Shown here: piece by piece, positions 35,530-44,798 of the stretch
Layout of the letters: the number at the start of each line of letters is the position of its first letter
Numbering within the stretch: position 1 is the first letter of the stretch
Source of the DNA: Rhizobium rosettiformans
Lineage (GTDB): Bacteria > Pseudomonadota > Alphaproteobacteria > Rhizobiales > Rhizobiaceae
Length of the DNA stretch: 64,000 nt
NCBI RefSeq assembly: GCF_016806065.1
Contig: NZ_CP032405.1
Coordinates: 2,942,001-3,006,000, forward strand
Reading direction: 5' to 3'
The notes under the pieces: generated by a model
Told to the model about the DNA's origin: nothing
Seen by the model: the letters and a program-made list of their open reading frames with translations, nothing else
Database searches by the model: none
Made by a program: the position numbers and the translations under genes

Positions 35530-36611
35530 TAACCATCCTCCTTGTGAAGCAGAATCGTTGCCCCCAGTGCCATGGCTACGACAACTGGGACCCAGGCCGC
35601 AACATATGGCGGCATGACGCCGCTGCTTCCGAATGCTCTGACGAGCACAGAGACAACATAAAGCACGAAGCCTGACAATATTCCACCGAGAATCACCGTT
35701 CTCGATTGGTTGATACGGCTGAATTTCAGCGACACGGTTGCTGCAATCAGCGTCATTGCAATCATCAGGAATGGCAGTGAAAGCAGCGAGTGAAACTGCG
35801 TTTCCAGCGCATGAGGTGCGATCCCGAAGGATCGGGCAACTTCAATTTTCTGAAAAAGATCATAAAAAGCAACGCTTTCCGGTCGGGCAAGGCGCTGCTG
35901 AACGAATTCCTCGTTGAGATTGGTCGCAACCCGCGCCTCAGCGAGTCGCGTCTGGATCTCTCCCGGACGCGTCTCGAGAACGTCGGTAAGCATCCAGTAA
36001 CCATCTTTCAAAGAAGCCGTGCGTGCATCCTGACGCAGCACGATGCGTCCGTCCTGGTCGAAATGCAGCAGAACGGCATCGACGAGCAGCGTGCCATCCT
36101 CAAGAACGGCGCGCGCACCGAGCGCCACGTCATTGTCGCCGCTCGACTGGCGCAGCCACGGAATCGGCGCCGGTTTCGCGCTGCCGGCCGTTTCACGCCA
36201 CTTCGTTTCGATTTCGGTGCCCTGGCGTTCACCCCAGGCGGCGAGGGGATTGATCACCAGAGTCGTCGTCAGGCCGATCAGGGTGGCGCCGATCAGGAAG
36301 GGCGCCATGAACTGCCAGACGGAAATGCCAGCCGCCCGCGCGACGACCAGTTCGGACTTGCGGTTGAGGGCAATCAGCGTCGCCATGCCGACGAAGAGGC
36401 CGATAAACGGCACCGTCTGTTGGAGAATCAGAGGCAGCCGCAAGGCAGTGAGGTAGAGCACGCCGGTCACGGAATAGCCCGGCAGGTCGTCATAGCGGCC
36501 GGAGGTTTCCGTGAAGTCGATAAGATAGGTTATCGAGACGACGCCAAGGAAAAACCACAGCGTCGTCATCATGTAGCGCCGGAAGAAATAGAGCCCGAGA
36601 GTCCAGATCAT
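35529..36611 (-). CDS. lptG: LPS export permease LptG
   Basis: One of the two membrane subunits of the LptB2FG extractor in the inner membrane. The 360-residue protein shows two N-terminal helices (FRRYMMTTLWFFLGVVSITYL), the LptF/G signature (LIALNRKSELVVARAAGIS), a periplasmic jellyroll domain and three or four C-terminal helices. It starts inside the end of lptF (ATGA overlap) and its stop overlaps the lptD start, so lptF-lptG-lptD are one coupled unit. lptB is not in this window. Confidence 0.94.
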   Translation of the reverse strand: MIWTLGLYFFRRYMMTTLWFFLGVVSITYLIDFTETSGRYDDLPGYSVTGVLYLTALRLPLILQQTVPFIGLFVGMATLIALNRKSELVVARAAGISVWQFMAPFLIGATLIGLTTTLVINPLAAWGERQGTEIETKWRETAGSAKPAPIPWLRQSSGDNDVALGARAVLEDGTLLVDAVLLHFDQDGRIVLRQDARTASLKDGYWMLTDVLETRPGEIQTRLAEARVATNLNEEFVQQRLARPESVAFYDLFQKIEVARSFGIAPHALETQFHSLLSLPFLMIAMTLIAATVSLKFSRINQSRTVILGGILSGFVLYVVSVLVRAFGSSGVMPPYVAAWVPVVVAMALGATILLHKEDG

Positions 36612-37774
36612 GCGGCGCTCCCGGTGCCTGTGCCAAGCCGCTTCTGCGTCATGGTGATCACCATACCCACAAGCGCCGAAACTGCGCGCGGCAATCGCGG
36701 ACTGCGATTCGTCGCCAGCATGAAGGCAGCGACCGCGCCGCTGCCAAGCGGTACCAGATATTGCAGGGGCACGAAGGCTGGGGATGTCTCCACCAACGAG
36801 GTGACGTAGTTCGACGCCCAGAAGATGGTGAGCGACATCAAGAGCGCCGAGGCCATGGGATGCAATCGCGCCTCACGGTGGGACCGCGCATCACCGCAGA
36901 TCATCAGACTGATCAGGGCAAAGACCATCGGGAAGAAGGCCGCGCTGATGCGGCGGTGGAGCTCGGCCGTGAAGTCGTTGGGATTGCTGACATAGCGCTC
37001 GTCGAGTGGATCGGGATCCATCAGGTAGAACAGGTCGCGATCCTTGGCGCCGAAGCGGGCCTGGCCGCGCTCCTCCGAAAGGTCCGAAAGATCGAAGGCG
37101 TAGCGGTCGAAGCGGATGACGGTCACATCGCCGTTCGGCGCTTTGCGCTGCACTTCGCCATCCTGCATCACGAGCGCCTTGCCGGTCTCTTCGACCGCGC
37201 CCTCACGGGCATAATAGATGAGCTCGGATGCGGGGTCGCGGGAATCGGCAACCAGCAGTCCCTTCATCTTGCGGCCAGCCTGCCGCTCCGAGATCTGCAC
37301 GTAAAGGCCGGGCTCGATCTGACGGAAGGTCTTTTCCTCGATGACCGAAGAGAGAAGATCGGCATAGGCGGTCGCGATCATGGTCCGCACATTGACGCGC
37401 ATCGCCGGCTCGACGAAGCCGAGCATCACCAGCGAAAAGATGCTGAGACCGCCGGCCAGCATCAGAAGCGGACGCTGGATCGTTCGTCTCGGTGCTCCGG
37501 CGGCATCGATGACCGCGAGCTCCGAATCATTGTTCATCGTGGTCAGCGTGTGGGTGATGCCGATGACCAGCGCGAAGGGCAGGACGGTCGCGATGATGGT
37601 CGGCAGGATCATCGTCGCCAGCAGCATGAAGGACCCGACCGACTGGCCACTATCGGTGACGAGGTTGATACGTCGCAATACCTGCGTCGTCCAGATGATC
37701 GCCAGCACCGGCAAAAGCGCTGTCGTGAACATCAGGACGACCCGCCGCAGGATGTATTGTTCGAGTATCTTCAT
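36608..37774 (-). CDS. lptF: LPS export permease LptF
   Basis: The second membrane subunit of the LptB2FG complex. The 388-residue protein begins MKILEQYILRRVVLMF and carries the LptF/G signature (LTTMNNDSELAVIDAAGAPR), the periplasmic jellyroll and C-terminal helices. AAGGGA lies before ATG 37772-37774; the frame is open another 66 codons upstream but those residues are Arg/Pro-rich and unlike the family. It diverges from pepA across a 269-base spacer that holds both promoters. Confidence 0.94.
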   Translation of the reverse strand: MKILEQYILRRVVLMFTTALLPVLAIIWTTQVLRRINLVTDSGQSVGSFMLLATMILPTIIATVLPFALVIGITHTLTTMNNDSELAVIDAAGAPRRTIQRPLLMLAGGLSIFSLVMLGFVEPAMRVNVRTMIATAYADLLSSVIEEKTFRQIEPGLYVQISERQAGRKMKGLLVADSRDPASELIYYAREGAVEETGKALVMQDGEVQRKAPNGDVTVIRFDRYAFDLSDLSEERGQARFGAKDRDLFYLMDPDPLDERYVSNPNDFTAELHRRISAAFFPMVFALISLMICGDARSHREARLHPMASALLMSLTIFWASNYVTSLVETSPAFVPLQYLVPLGSGAVAAFMLATNRSPRLPRAVSALVGMVITMTQKRLGTGTGSAA

Positions 37775-38043
37775 AGGGTTCCCTTGCAGGCGCGACACGC
37801 AGACGTCGCGCCGAGGATTGGCGTTCTCTACAATGCTTGCGGCATTTTGGCGACCGAGGGATGGCAATTTCCCCGGCTTCCTGATCCTGTTTTTTCTTTC
37901 ACCGCGATAAATCGGACACGCTGGCGCGACCATGGCCGCAATCGGGGGATTGGATGAGGAATGCCCGGTCAAACTCTTGCCATCGTTCGCGAAAAGACCA
38001 TGATCCCAACAAGTCTTCTCATCACGTATCTAGGATGCCCTTC

Positions 38044-39540
38044 ATGTCGCTGAAACTCGCCGTCTCCTTCGCCAAGTCCCAAGCAGCAACGGAAGGCCTT
38101 GCCATTCTGTTGACGACATCAGGCGCCGACAAGCCGGCTGGGGCTGCTGAAGCGGATCCGGCGGGCGTCTATGCTCGTGCCGCGAAGTCCGGCAAGTTCA
38201 CCGGCAAGTCCCTTTCGACCCTCGATATCGTCGCCCCGCACGGCTCGACGCTCGACCGTCTGGTCGTCCTCGGTCTCGGCAAGGGCGACAGCCTGTCCGC
38301 GCATGATTGGTTGAAGGCAGGGGGCGTTGCCACGGCGGCGGTGAAGGGGGCTGACACCGTAACCGTCTACGTCGATGTCCCCGGACTTCAGGTCTCGCCG
38401 AAGGCTGTCGCGGATTTCGCGCTTGGAATGCTGCTCCGCGCCTACAAGTTCGACACCTACAGGACCAAGAAGAAGTCGGAAGACGAGGAAGACAAGGCTG
38501 AAAAGACGGTGAAGGTGACGATCGTCACCGCTGAGGCCTCAGCCGCCAAGAAGGCCTTCGCCGAAACGGAAGCGGTCGCGGACGGCGTGATCCTCGCCCG
38601 CAACCTCGTCAATGAGCCTGCGAATGTTCTCGGTCCGCTCGAATTCGCCGCCAAGGCGAAGGACCTCGAAAAGCTCGGTGTCGAGGTCGAGATCCTGACG
38701 GAAGAAGAGATGAAGAAGCTCGGCATGGGCGCGCTTCTCGGCGTCGCCCAGGGCTCGGTGCGTCCGCCGCGCCTCGTCGTGATGCAGTGGAAGGGCGGAA
38801 AGTCGAAAGACAAGCCGATCGCTTTTGTCGGCAAGGGCGTGGTTTTCGATACTGGCGGCATCTCGATCAAGCCGGCTGGCGGCATGGAGGACATGAAGGG
38901 TGACATGGGCGGTGCTGCCGCCGTCGCGGGCTTGATGCATGTGCTTGCCGCCCGCAAGGCAAAGGTCAATGCCATCGGCATCCTCGGCCTCGTCGAAAAC
39001 ATGCCCGACGGCAATGCCCAGCGCCCGGGCGATATCGTGACATCGATGTCGGGCCAGACGATCGAGGTGATCAACACGGATGCGGAAGGCCGCCTCGTGC
39101 TTTGCGATGCCCTCTGGTATTGCAACGATCGTTTCCAGCCTGCCTTCATGATCAACTTGGCGACGCTGACCGGGGCGATCGGCGTAGCCCTCGGCAGTGT
39201 GCATGCGGGCCTGTTCTCCAACGACGACGAACTGTCTGAGAAGCTTCTCGCTGCGGGCCTGACGACCAACGAGCGCCTGTGGCGCATGCCGCTCGGCAAG
39301 GAGTACGACAAGCTCATCGACTCCAAATTCGCCGACATGAAGAACACCGGCGGTCGCCAGGCAGGTTCGATCACGGCCGCTCAGTTCCTGAAGCGCTTCG
39401 TCAAGGATACGCCCTGGGCGCATCTGGACATCGCAAGCACAGCGATGGGTTCGGCGCACGATGAGATCAACCAGTCCTGGGGTTCGGGCTATGGCGTTCG
39501 CCTGCTCGATGAACTCGTTCGCGCGAATTACGAATCCTGA
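38044..39540 (+). CDS. pepA: Leucyl aminopeptidase PepA (M17)
   Basis: Cytosolic di-metal aminopeptidase that releases N-terminal residues from peptides. The 498-residue protein has the metal and catalytic residues in [15 protein letters not shown] (Lys264, Asp269), [10 protein letters not shown] (near 284-292) and the family signature NTDAEGRL at 344-351. AGGA eight bases before ATG 38044 supports that start. In E. coli PepA also binds DNA in site-specific recombination; whether that applies here is unknown. The stop overlaps the holC start by one base (TGATG). Confidence 0.95.
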   Translation: MSLKLAVSFAKSQAATEGLAILLTTSGADKPAGAAEADPAGVYARAAKSGKFTGKSLSTLDIVAPHGSTLDRLVVLGLGKGDSLSAHDWLKAGGVATAAVKGADTVTVYVDVPGLQVSPKAVADFALGMLLRAYKFDTYRTKKKSEDEEDKAEKTVKVTIVTAEASAAKKAFAETEAVADGVILARNLVNEPANVLGPLEFAAKAKDLEKLGVEVEILTEEEMKKLGMGALLGVAQGSVRPPRLVVMQWKGGKSKDKPIAFVGKGVVFDTGGISIKPAGGMEDMKGDMGGAAAVAGLMHVLAARKAKVNAIGILGLVENMPDGNAQRPGDIVTSMSGQTIEVINTDAEGRLVLCDALWYCNDRFQPAFMINLATLTGAIGVALGSVHAGLFSNDDELSEKLLAAGLTTNERLWRMPLGKEYDKLIDSKFADMKNTGGRQAGSITAAQFLKRFVKDTPWAHLDIASTAMGSAHDEINQSWGSGYGVRLLDELVRANYES

Positions 39541-40007
39541 TGGCGGTGACTGCCTCTGTGGCCGATGTTCTCTTCTACCATCTGACGGAATCGAAGCTGG
39601 AAGACGCGCTCCCGCCGCTCCTGGAAAAGAGCGTCGAGCGCGGCTGGCGCGTGGCCGTCCAGACACGTGACCCCGAACGGCGGGATGCGCTCGATGCGCA
39701 TCTCTGGACCTATCGGGACGAGAGTTTTCTGCCGCATGGCACGGAAGACGGCGCCTCTCCGGATCGCCAACCGGTGCTGCTGACGACGGGTACCGAAAAC
39801 ATCAACCAGGCGAGCGTGCGCTTTTTGGTCGATGGCGCCGAGCCGCCGGATGAGCTGCCCTATGACCGCGTCGTCTTCGTCTTCGACGGCTACGACACGG
39901 AACAACTGGAGGGGGCCCGCTCGCAATGGAAACGTCTGAAGGGCCAGGGGCACACGCTGACCTACTGGCAACAGAGCCCAGAGGGGCGCTGGGAGAAAAA
40001 GGCCTGA
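39540..40007 (+). CDS. holC: DNA polymerase III chi subunit HolC
   Basis: Clamp-loader accessory subunit that links the replisome to single-strand-binding protein. The 155-residue protein fits the family: DVLFYHLTESKLEDALPPLLEK at the N-terminus, RGWRVAVQTRDPERRDALDAHLW, and the late segment VVFVFDGYDTEQLEGARSQWK. It is coupled to pepA by a TGATG overlap, the usual pepA-holC pairing. A GC-rich hairpin follows the stop. Confidence 0.93.
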   Translation: MAVTASVADVLFYHLTESKLEDALPPLLEKSVERGWRVAVQTRDPERRDALDAHLWTYRDESFLPHGTEDGASPDRQPVLLTTGTENINQASVRFLVDGAEPPDELPYDRVVFVFDGYDTEQLEGARSQWKRLKGQGHTLTYWQQSPEGRWEKKA

Positions 40008-40010
40008 TTG

Positions 40011-40037
40011 GGGCGCGCCGGCTCAGCGGCGCCCTTT
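40011..40037. terminator. Imperfect terminator after holC
   Basis: GGGCG (40011-40015) and CCG (40018-40020) pair with CGG (40027-40029) and CGCCC (40030-40034) with a two-base bulge, followed by TTTATC. It lies between the convergent holC and S9 peptidase genes. Confidence 0.55.
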
Positions 40038-40044
40038 ATCGATA

Positions 40045-42108
40045 TCAGGCTTTCATGATCGTCTGGCGCAAGAAGCTGTAGCCCATGGCGGTCCGTCGCG
40101 CCATTTCCGCCGAGTTGCCGGCCCCGCCATGGCCACCGGAACCGTATTCATGGAAGAGCGGCAGGTGTCCGGCCTCTTCCAGCCGCATCGCAAAGCGCCG
40201 CGCATGCGACGGATGCACTCGGTCGTCGTTGCTGGAGCTTTCGATATAGACGGGCGGATAGGCTTGGTCCGATGCCGGTTTAACCTGATGCAGCGGTGAG
40301 TAGGCGAGGAGATAGGTGCGGTCGTCCTCGTCGTCGGGATTGCCGTATTCGTCCATCCACGCCCGTCCGGCCGGGAAGAGATGGAAGCGGGTCATGTCGA
40401 GCACCGGAACCCGGCACCAGACGGCGCCGAAATCATCAGGATAACGCGTCAGCATGACCCCAGTAAGCAGGCCGCCATTGCTGCCGCCGGTGCAGGCAAT
40501 GCGCGATGGATTGGTATAGCCACGCTTCACCAGATCGCGGGCGATCGCGACGAAGTCCTCGTATGCCTTGTGGCGGCCTTCACGCTTTACGGGGGTGTGC
40601 CAGTCCGGCCCCAGTTCTGAGCCGCCGCGGATATAGGCCTGCACATAGGCGCCACCCTGCTCCAGAAACCGTCCGGTGGTCCCGGAATAATGCGGCGCAA
40701 GCGGAACGGCGAAGCCGCCATAGCCATAGATCAGAACCGGAAGCTCGCCCTTCGTCCACGCCTTCGGCAGCACCAGATGGTAAGGCACCTTGGTGCCATC
40801 CTCTGATGTCGCTTCGAGAAGTTCGCTGCTCATGCCCTCAGCGTCGAAAAAGGCGGGCGATGTTTCCTGCGGCACCAGGGCAAGCGGGTCCTTGGTCGGA
40901 TTGCGGTCCTGATCGGAAAGGGCGAGCGTGTAGCGGGTCGGCGGCACCAGGAAGCCGGAGCCGATCACGTGAAGTGTATCGTCTCCCAGATGCAGGTCGG
41001 CATGCAGCGGCGTGAAATAGAGGGCCTCAATGCCGGCTGGCAGGTCGATGCGCTGAGGCACAGCGTCCTCTCGCGTCAGATCGAGTGCATAGAGTTCCGG
41101 CGAGAGGCGATCGTCGACCGTGTAGACCGCCCAGTGGCGGAGCAGGGTGAAGTGATGCACCGCGCGACCGGGTGAAGGCTCCACTAGAACGCGCCGATTT
41201 GGCGCGAGAGGTTCAGAATCGAACGGTGTCAGCGCCTGCAGGACGAGGCTGCCGGACGCCACCTGCTCGTCGCTCTTCGCGAGCCAGAGGATGTGGCTGT
41301 GGTTGATGTCAAAGCCGATTTCCCGTGGCAGCGGCAGCCGGCGGGCAACGCCATCGGCATCTTCGACATGAAGGCTGAGCTTGCCGATCTCGTGGTTCGC
41401 CATGAATACGCGGATCTGTCGCGTGTCGGGCCCTGTGTAGCCGCCGAGTTCGGGATCGATGATAAAGCCATAGCCGGTGACGTCGCTCGGTGCGGCTTCA
41501 AAGAGGATCTCAGCCTCTGCCGGCTCTTCGCCCCGACGCAATCGCCGCCCGACCCTTGGCCAGCCGGATTGCGTGGCGGAAAAGGCGTCGATCGATCCGA
41601 AATAGGCGATCTCGTTGGCACTGAGCCATGACGCCTGCGCCCGAACCGCCGGCGTGTCGAAGCCGCCGTCCACCACCCGTTTGGTTTCGAGATCGAACTC
41701 GAGAAAACGCGTCAGGTCTGAGCCACCGTCAGACAGGCGCAGCAGAACGCGCGTCGGCTCGAAGGGGCAGGTGACACAGCCGCCGAAGATCCAGCGTTTT
41801 CCCTCTTGCGCACAGAAAGCATCGACATCGAACACCGTTTCCCACGCGGCATCGGCCCGCGGCGCATCCGTCGCCGGGAGTCGGCGCAACACGCCGAGCG
41901 GATTGTCCCGGGAACGGTTGAAGTCGAACAGCCAGTCGCCGCGCCGCGTTGGCACGATCAGCCTGTCCTGGCGCTCCATCATGGACCGCAGCGCCTCGGC
42001 GTCTGCCTCCATTTCAGGTGTCGCCAGCGCCTCGTGAGAACGTGCGTTCCGTGCGGCAACAAAGGCCAGCGTCTGCGGATCGTCATCCTTTTCAAGAAAG
42101 AGATCCAT
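40045..42108 (-). CDS. S9 family prolyl oligopeptidase
   Basis: A 687-residue cytosolic serine peptidase of the prolyl oligopeptidase family. The N-terminal ~400 residues form the beta-propeller gate; the C-terminal alpha/beta-hydrolase domain has the nucleophile Ser543 in GGSNGGLL, the Asp near 629 (SSSNDDRVHP) and His660 (GSGGHGGAG). It should cleave short Pro- or Lys/Arg-containing peptides. AAGGAG nine bases upstream supports ATG 42106-42108. It is 36 bases downstream of vapC on the same strand, so it may be co-transcribed with the toxin-antitoxin pair. Confidence 0.9.
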   Translation of the reverse strand: MDLFLEKDDDPQTLAFVAARNARSHEALATPEMEADAEALRSMMERQDRLIVPTRRGDWLFDFNRSRDNPLGVLRRLPATDAPRADAAWETVFDVDAFCAQEGKRWIFGGCVTCPFEPTRVLLRLSDGGSDLTRFLEFDLETKRVVDGGFDTPAVRAQASWLSANEIAYFGSIDAFSATQSGWPRVGRRLRRGEEPAEAEILFEAAPSDVTGYGFIIDPELGGYTGPDTRQIRVFMANHEIGKLSLHVEDADGVARRLPLPREIGFDINHSHILWLAKSDEQVASGSLVLQALTPFDSEPLAPNRRVLVEPSPGRAVHHFTLLRHWAVYTVDDRLSPELYALDLTREDAVPQRIDLPAGIEALYFTPLHADLHLGDDTLHVIGSGFLVPPTRYTLALSDQDRNPTKDPLALVPQETSPAFFDAEGMSSELLEATSEDGTKVPYHLVLPKAWTKGELPVLIYGYGGFAVPLAPHYSGTTGRFLEQGGAYVQAYIRGGSELGPDWHTPVKREGRHKAYEDFVAIARDLVKRGYTNPSRIACTGGSNGGLLTGVMLTRYPDDFGAVWCRVPVLDMTRFHLFPAGRAWMDEYGNPDDEDDRTYLLAYSPLHQVKPASDQAYPPVYIESSSNDDRVHPSHARRFAMRLEEAGHLPLFHEYGSGGHGGAGNSAEMARRTAMGYSFLRQTIMKA

Positions 42109-42144
42109 GGCGCTGCTCCTTTGCATTTTCGTCAGTTCATTCGA

Positions 42145-42537
42145 TCAGGCGAGATCGGTGCGACGGAAGTCCTCGCCCACATAGAGAAGGGGTCCACCGG
42201 ATGCCTTGGCACCTGCATAGGAAAAGCAGTCGCCGAAATTGAGGCGGGCCGGATGGCGCCCCTTGCCATAACGCGAAAAGGCGTCGATGGCGGCAAGCGC
42301 AGTGTCGCGGGTGGCCGGCAAGATTTCGGCATCAAGCTCGGCGAGGAAATCGAGGACGAGTGCCGCCGCCTCATTGACTGCGATCTGACGTTTGCCAGCA
42401 AGGACAGTCGTCGCCTCAAAGATTACCGTCGGCGACACGAAGTAACGGGCTTGCGGGTTAGCCAAGGCCATCGCGACCCGGTCGTATTCCGGCCCCTCCA
42501 GAAAATACTCGATGATCGCCGATGTATCGAGAAACAT
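42145..42537 (-). CDS. vapC: VapC-family PIN-domain toxin ribonuclease
   Basis: A 130-residue PIN-domain protein. The acidic metal-binding residues are in place: Asp4 (FLDTSAIIEY), Glu41 (IFEATTVLAG), Asp103 (NFGDCFSYA) and Asp123 (GEDFRRTD). VapC toxins cut tRNAs or rRNA; the target here is not predictable. The start codon overlaps the antitoxin stop by one base (TGATG), as usual for vapBC. The downstream S9 peptidase gene begins 36 bases later. Confidence 0.9.
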   Translation of the reverse strand: MFLDTSAIIEYFLEGPEYDRVAMALANPQARYFVSPTVIFEATTVLAGKRQIAVNEAAALVLDFLAELDAEILPATRDTALAAIDAFSRYGKGRHPARLNFGDCFSYAGAKASGGPLLYVGEDFRRTDLA

Positions 42538-42782
42538 CAGTTATCGTCCCACATTTCGTCCAGGAATGCTTTCTCGTTAAAATTGGGATCGACTTTTCCC
42601 ATGCCCTGGTAGCGCTGCTTGATCTTCTCCAGCCGCTCGGCGAGCGGCGGCCGCTGCTCTTCCGCTTCGACCACGCGCTCGAGCGCCTGGCGGATGGCAT
42701 CCGTCTTGGTCGGGGCTTTCAGGATCTTCTGCGCCTGTTCGGCGAGCTGGTTCACTCGTTCATCACGGACATAGAGTGGCAT
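42537..42782 (-). CDS. vapB: VapB-family antitoxin (Rv0623/PSK type)
   Basis: An 81-residue antitoxin. Residues 1-40 (MPLYVRDERVNQLAEQAQ; APTKTDAIRQAL) are the ribbon-helix-helix-like DNA-binding part of the PSK/Rv0623 family, and the acidic, Trp-containing C-terminus (FNEKAFLDEMWDDN) is the toxin-binding tail. GAGG eight bases upstream supports ATG 42780-42782. A 9-base-arm palindrome directly in front of the gene is the probable autoregulatory operator. Confidence 0.88.
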   Translation of the reverse strand: MPLYVRDERVNQLAEQAQKILKAPTKTDAIRQALERVVEAEEQRPPLAERLEKIKQRYQGMGKVDPNFNEKAFLDEMWDDN

Positions 42783-42794
42783 GGCTTCACCTCG

Positions 42795-42826
42795 TGAATA
42801 TACGCTCTCAAGATAGTGTATATTCA
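42795..42826 (-). promoter_or_regulatory. Candidate VapBC operator palindrome
   Basis: TGAATATAC (42795-42803) and GTATATTCA (42818-42826) form a perfect 9-base inverted repeat with a 14-base centre, 12 bases before the vapB start codon. It is AT-rich in a GC-rich region and overlaps a plausible promoter (TTGTTG and TATCTT, 17 bases apart, on the minus strand). The VapB dimer or VapBC complex is the expected ligand. Confidence 0.65.
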
Positions 42827-42850
42827 AAGGTTCAACAAGAAAGGCGAGCT

Positions 42851-44740
42851 TCAGCCGGCCATGCCCTCTTCGTATTCGGCGGAAAGCTCCAGCCATTGCT
42901 CTTCCGCCGCCGAGAGCTTTGCCGCCGCTTCTCCGCGCTGCTTGGCCTTTTCAGCCGCCTTGGCTGGCGCTTTTTCGTAAAGCGCCGGATCGGCAAGCTC
43001 CTTGTCGAGCGCCTGAATCAAAGTCTCCAGCTTCTTCGTCAAGGCCTCGACTTCGTTGATCTTTTTCTTGAGTGGTGCAAGGCTCGCGCGCCTGTCGGCA
43101 GCCGCCTTGCGCTGCTCGGCCTTGTTGACGGTATCAGCGCCGCCGTCGCCCTTGTCCTTCTCCACCGGCTTCTTGCCCGAGGCGATGATCAGCGAGCGAT
43201 ACTCTTCCATGTCGCCGTCGAAGCTGGTGACCGTGCCGTTGTTCACAAGCCAGAGCCGGTCGACGGTCGCCTCGATCAAGTGGCGATCATGGCTGATCAG
43301 GATAACGGCGCCCTCATAGTCGTTGAGCGCCTCGATCAGCGCCTTGCGGCTGTCGATGTCGAGGTGGTTCGTCGGCTCGTCGAGGATCAGCAGGTTCGGG
43401 GCGTGGAAGGCGGCAAGCCCCATCAGCAGGCGGGCCTTCTCGCCGCCCGAGAGATCCTTGGCAGCCGTCTCCATCTTTTCCGTCGCAAGCCCCATCTGCG
43501 CGACGCGGGCACGCACCTTGGCTTCCGGCTCGAGCGGCATTAGCCGGCGCACATGGGCAACCGGGCTCTCATTCGGGATGAGGTCGTCCAGCTGGTGCTG
43601 GGCGAAGAAGCCGATCTTCAGGCTTGAGGCCGTTTTCAGCTGGCCGCCCTGGGCCTCCAGCCGGCCGGAAATGAATTTGGCGAAGGTCGACTTGCCGTTG
43701 CCGTTCGAACCGAGCAGCGCGATGCGGTCGTCATTGTCGATGCGCAGGTTGAGGTTCTTCAGGATCGCCTTGCCCGGCTCGTAGCCGACCACGCCGCCGG
43801 AGATTGCAACGATCGGGGAGGCCGGCTGCTTTTCGGGCTTCGGGAAGGTAATCGGATGAACATGGTCTTCGATGACGGCGGCGACCGTGCCCATGCGCTC
43901 TAGCGCCTTGATGCGGCTCTGGGCCTGCTTGGCTTTGGTGGCCTTGGCGCGGAAGCGGTCGATGAAGCTCTGCAGATGTTTGCGCGCGGCGTCGTTTTTC
44001 GCCTTGGCCTTCATCTGCAATTCGTCATTCTCGGCCTTCTGCCGCTCGAAGCTGTCATAACCGCCGCGATAGAAGGTCAGCTTCTTCTGATCGAGATGGA
44101 TGATCGAATTGACGGCGGTGTTCAGGAGATCCCGGTCGTGGCTGATGATGATGACCGTATGCGGATAGCGCCGCACGTAATCTTCGAGCCACAGCGTGCC
44201 TTCGAGGTCGAGATAGTTGGTCGGCTCGTCGAGCAGCAGCAGATCGGGCTCGGCAAACAGCACCGAGGCGAGCGCCACGCGCATGCGCCAGCCGCCGGAG
44301 AAGGACGAGGCCGGGCGCAACTGCGCCTCATGGTCGAAGCCGAGGCCGGAGAGAATGGTTGCCGCACGCGCTTCCGCCGAATGCGCGCCGATATCGGCAA
44401 GCCGGGTCTGGATTTCGGCAATGCGATGCGGATCCGTCGCCGTCTCGGCCTCGGCGAGCAGGGCTGCGCGCTCCTTGTCTGCGGCAAGTACGATGGAGAT
44501 CAGCGAGTCTTCCGTTCCCGGCGCTTCCTGCGCCACCTGGCCGATGCGCGCGTTCTTCGGGATGGAGATATTGCCGCTTTCGGAGGCCAGATCGCCCGTG
44601 ATGATGCGAAACAGCGTGGATTTCCCCGCACCGTTCTTGCCGACAAGGCCAGCCTTGGTGCCGGCCGGCAGCGCGACGCTGGCGTGGTCGATGAGCAGGC
44701 GGCCTGCAATGCGGGCGGAGATATCGTTGATCGTGATCAT
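42851..44740 (-). CDS. ABC-F family ATPase (Uup/YheS-like)
   Basis: A 629-residue soluble protein with two ABC ATPase domains and no membrane segments. The first has Walker A GKNGAGKST at 34-42, signature FSGGW and Walker B LLLLDEPTNYLD; the second has GSNGNGKST (about 345), signature LSGGEKARL and LLILDEPTNHLD. A charged linker (about 230-300) and a Lys/Glu-rich C-terminal coiled coil (about 540-625) match ABC-F factors that act on the ribosome. The exact subfamily (Uup, YheS) is not certain. A perfect 8-base hairpin sits just before the start codon. Confidence 0.9.
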   Translation of the reverse strand: MITINDISARIAGRLLIDHASVALPAGTKAGLVGKNGAGKSTLFRIITGDLASESGNISIPKNARIGQVAQEAPGTEDSLISIVLAADKERAALLAEAETATDPHRIAEIQTRLADIGAHSAEARAATILSGLGFDHEAQLRPASSFSGGWRMRVALASVLFAEPDLLLLDEPTNYLDLEGTLWLEDYVRRYPHTVIIISHDRDLLNTAVNSIIHLDQKKLTFYRGGYDSFERQKAENDELQMKAKAKNDAARKHLQSFIDRFRAKATKAKQAQSRIKALERMGTVAAVIEDHVHPITFPKPEKQPASPIVAISGGVVGYEPGKAILKNLNLRIDNDDRIALLGSNGNGKSTFAKFISGRLEAQGGQLKTASSLKIGFFAQHQLDDLIPNESPVAHVRRLMPLEPEAKVRARVAQMGLATEKMETAAKDLSGGEKARLLMGLAAFHAPNLLILDEPTNHLDIDSRKALIEALNDYEGAVILISHDRHLIEATVDRLWLVNNGTVTSFDGDMEEYRSLIIASGKKPVEKDKGDGGADTVNKAEQRKAAADRRASLAPLKKKINEVEALTKKLETLIQALDKELADPALYEKAPAKAAEKAKQRGEAAAKLSAAEEQWLELSAEYEEGMAG

Positions 44741-44750
44741 GGCTCTGGCT

Positions 44751-44772
44751 TTTGGCCGATGTCACGGCCAAA
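44751..44772 (-). promoter_or_regulatory. Hairpin immediately upstream of the ABC-F start codon
   Basis: TTTGGCCG (44751-44758) and CGGCCAAA (44765-44772) form a perfect 8-base stem with a six-base loop, ending ten bases before the ABC-F ATG. On the minus strand it is not followed by a T-run, so it is more likely a translational control element or an inefficient terminator of the upstream GGDEF-like gene. Confidence 0.35.
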
Positions 44773-44798
44773 GGCAAGCGGGCGAGGGGTGCCGAGCG

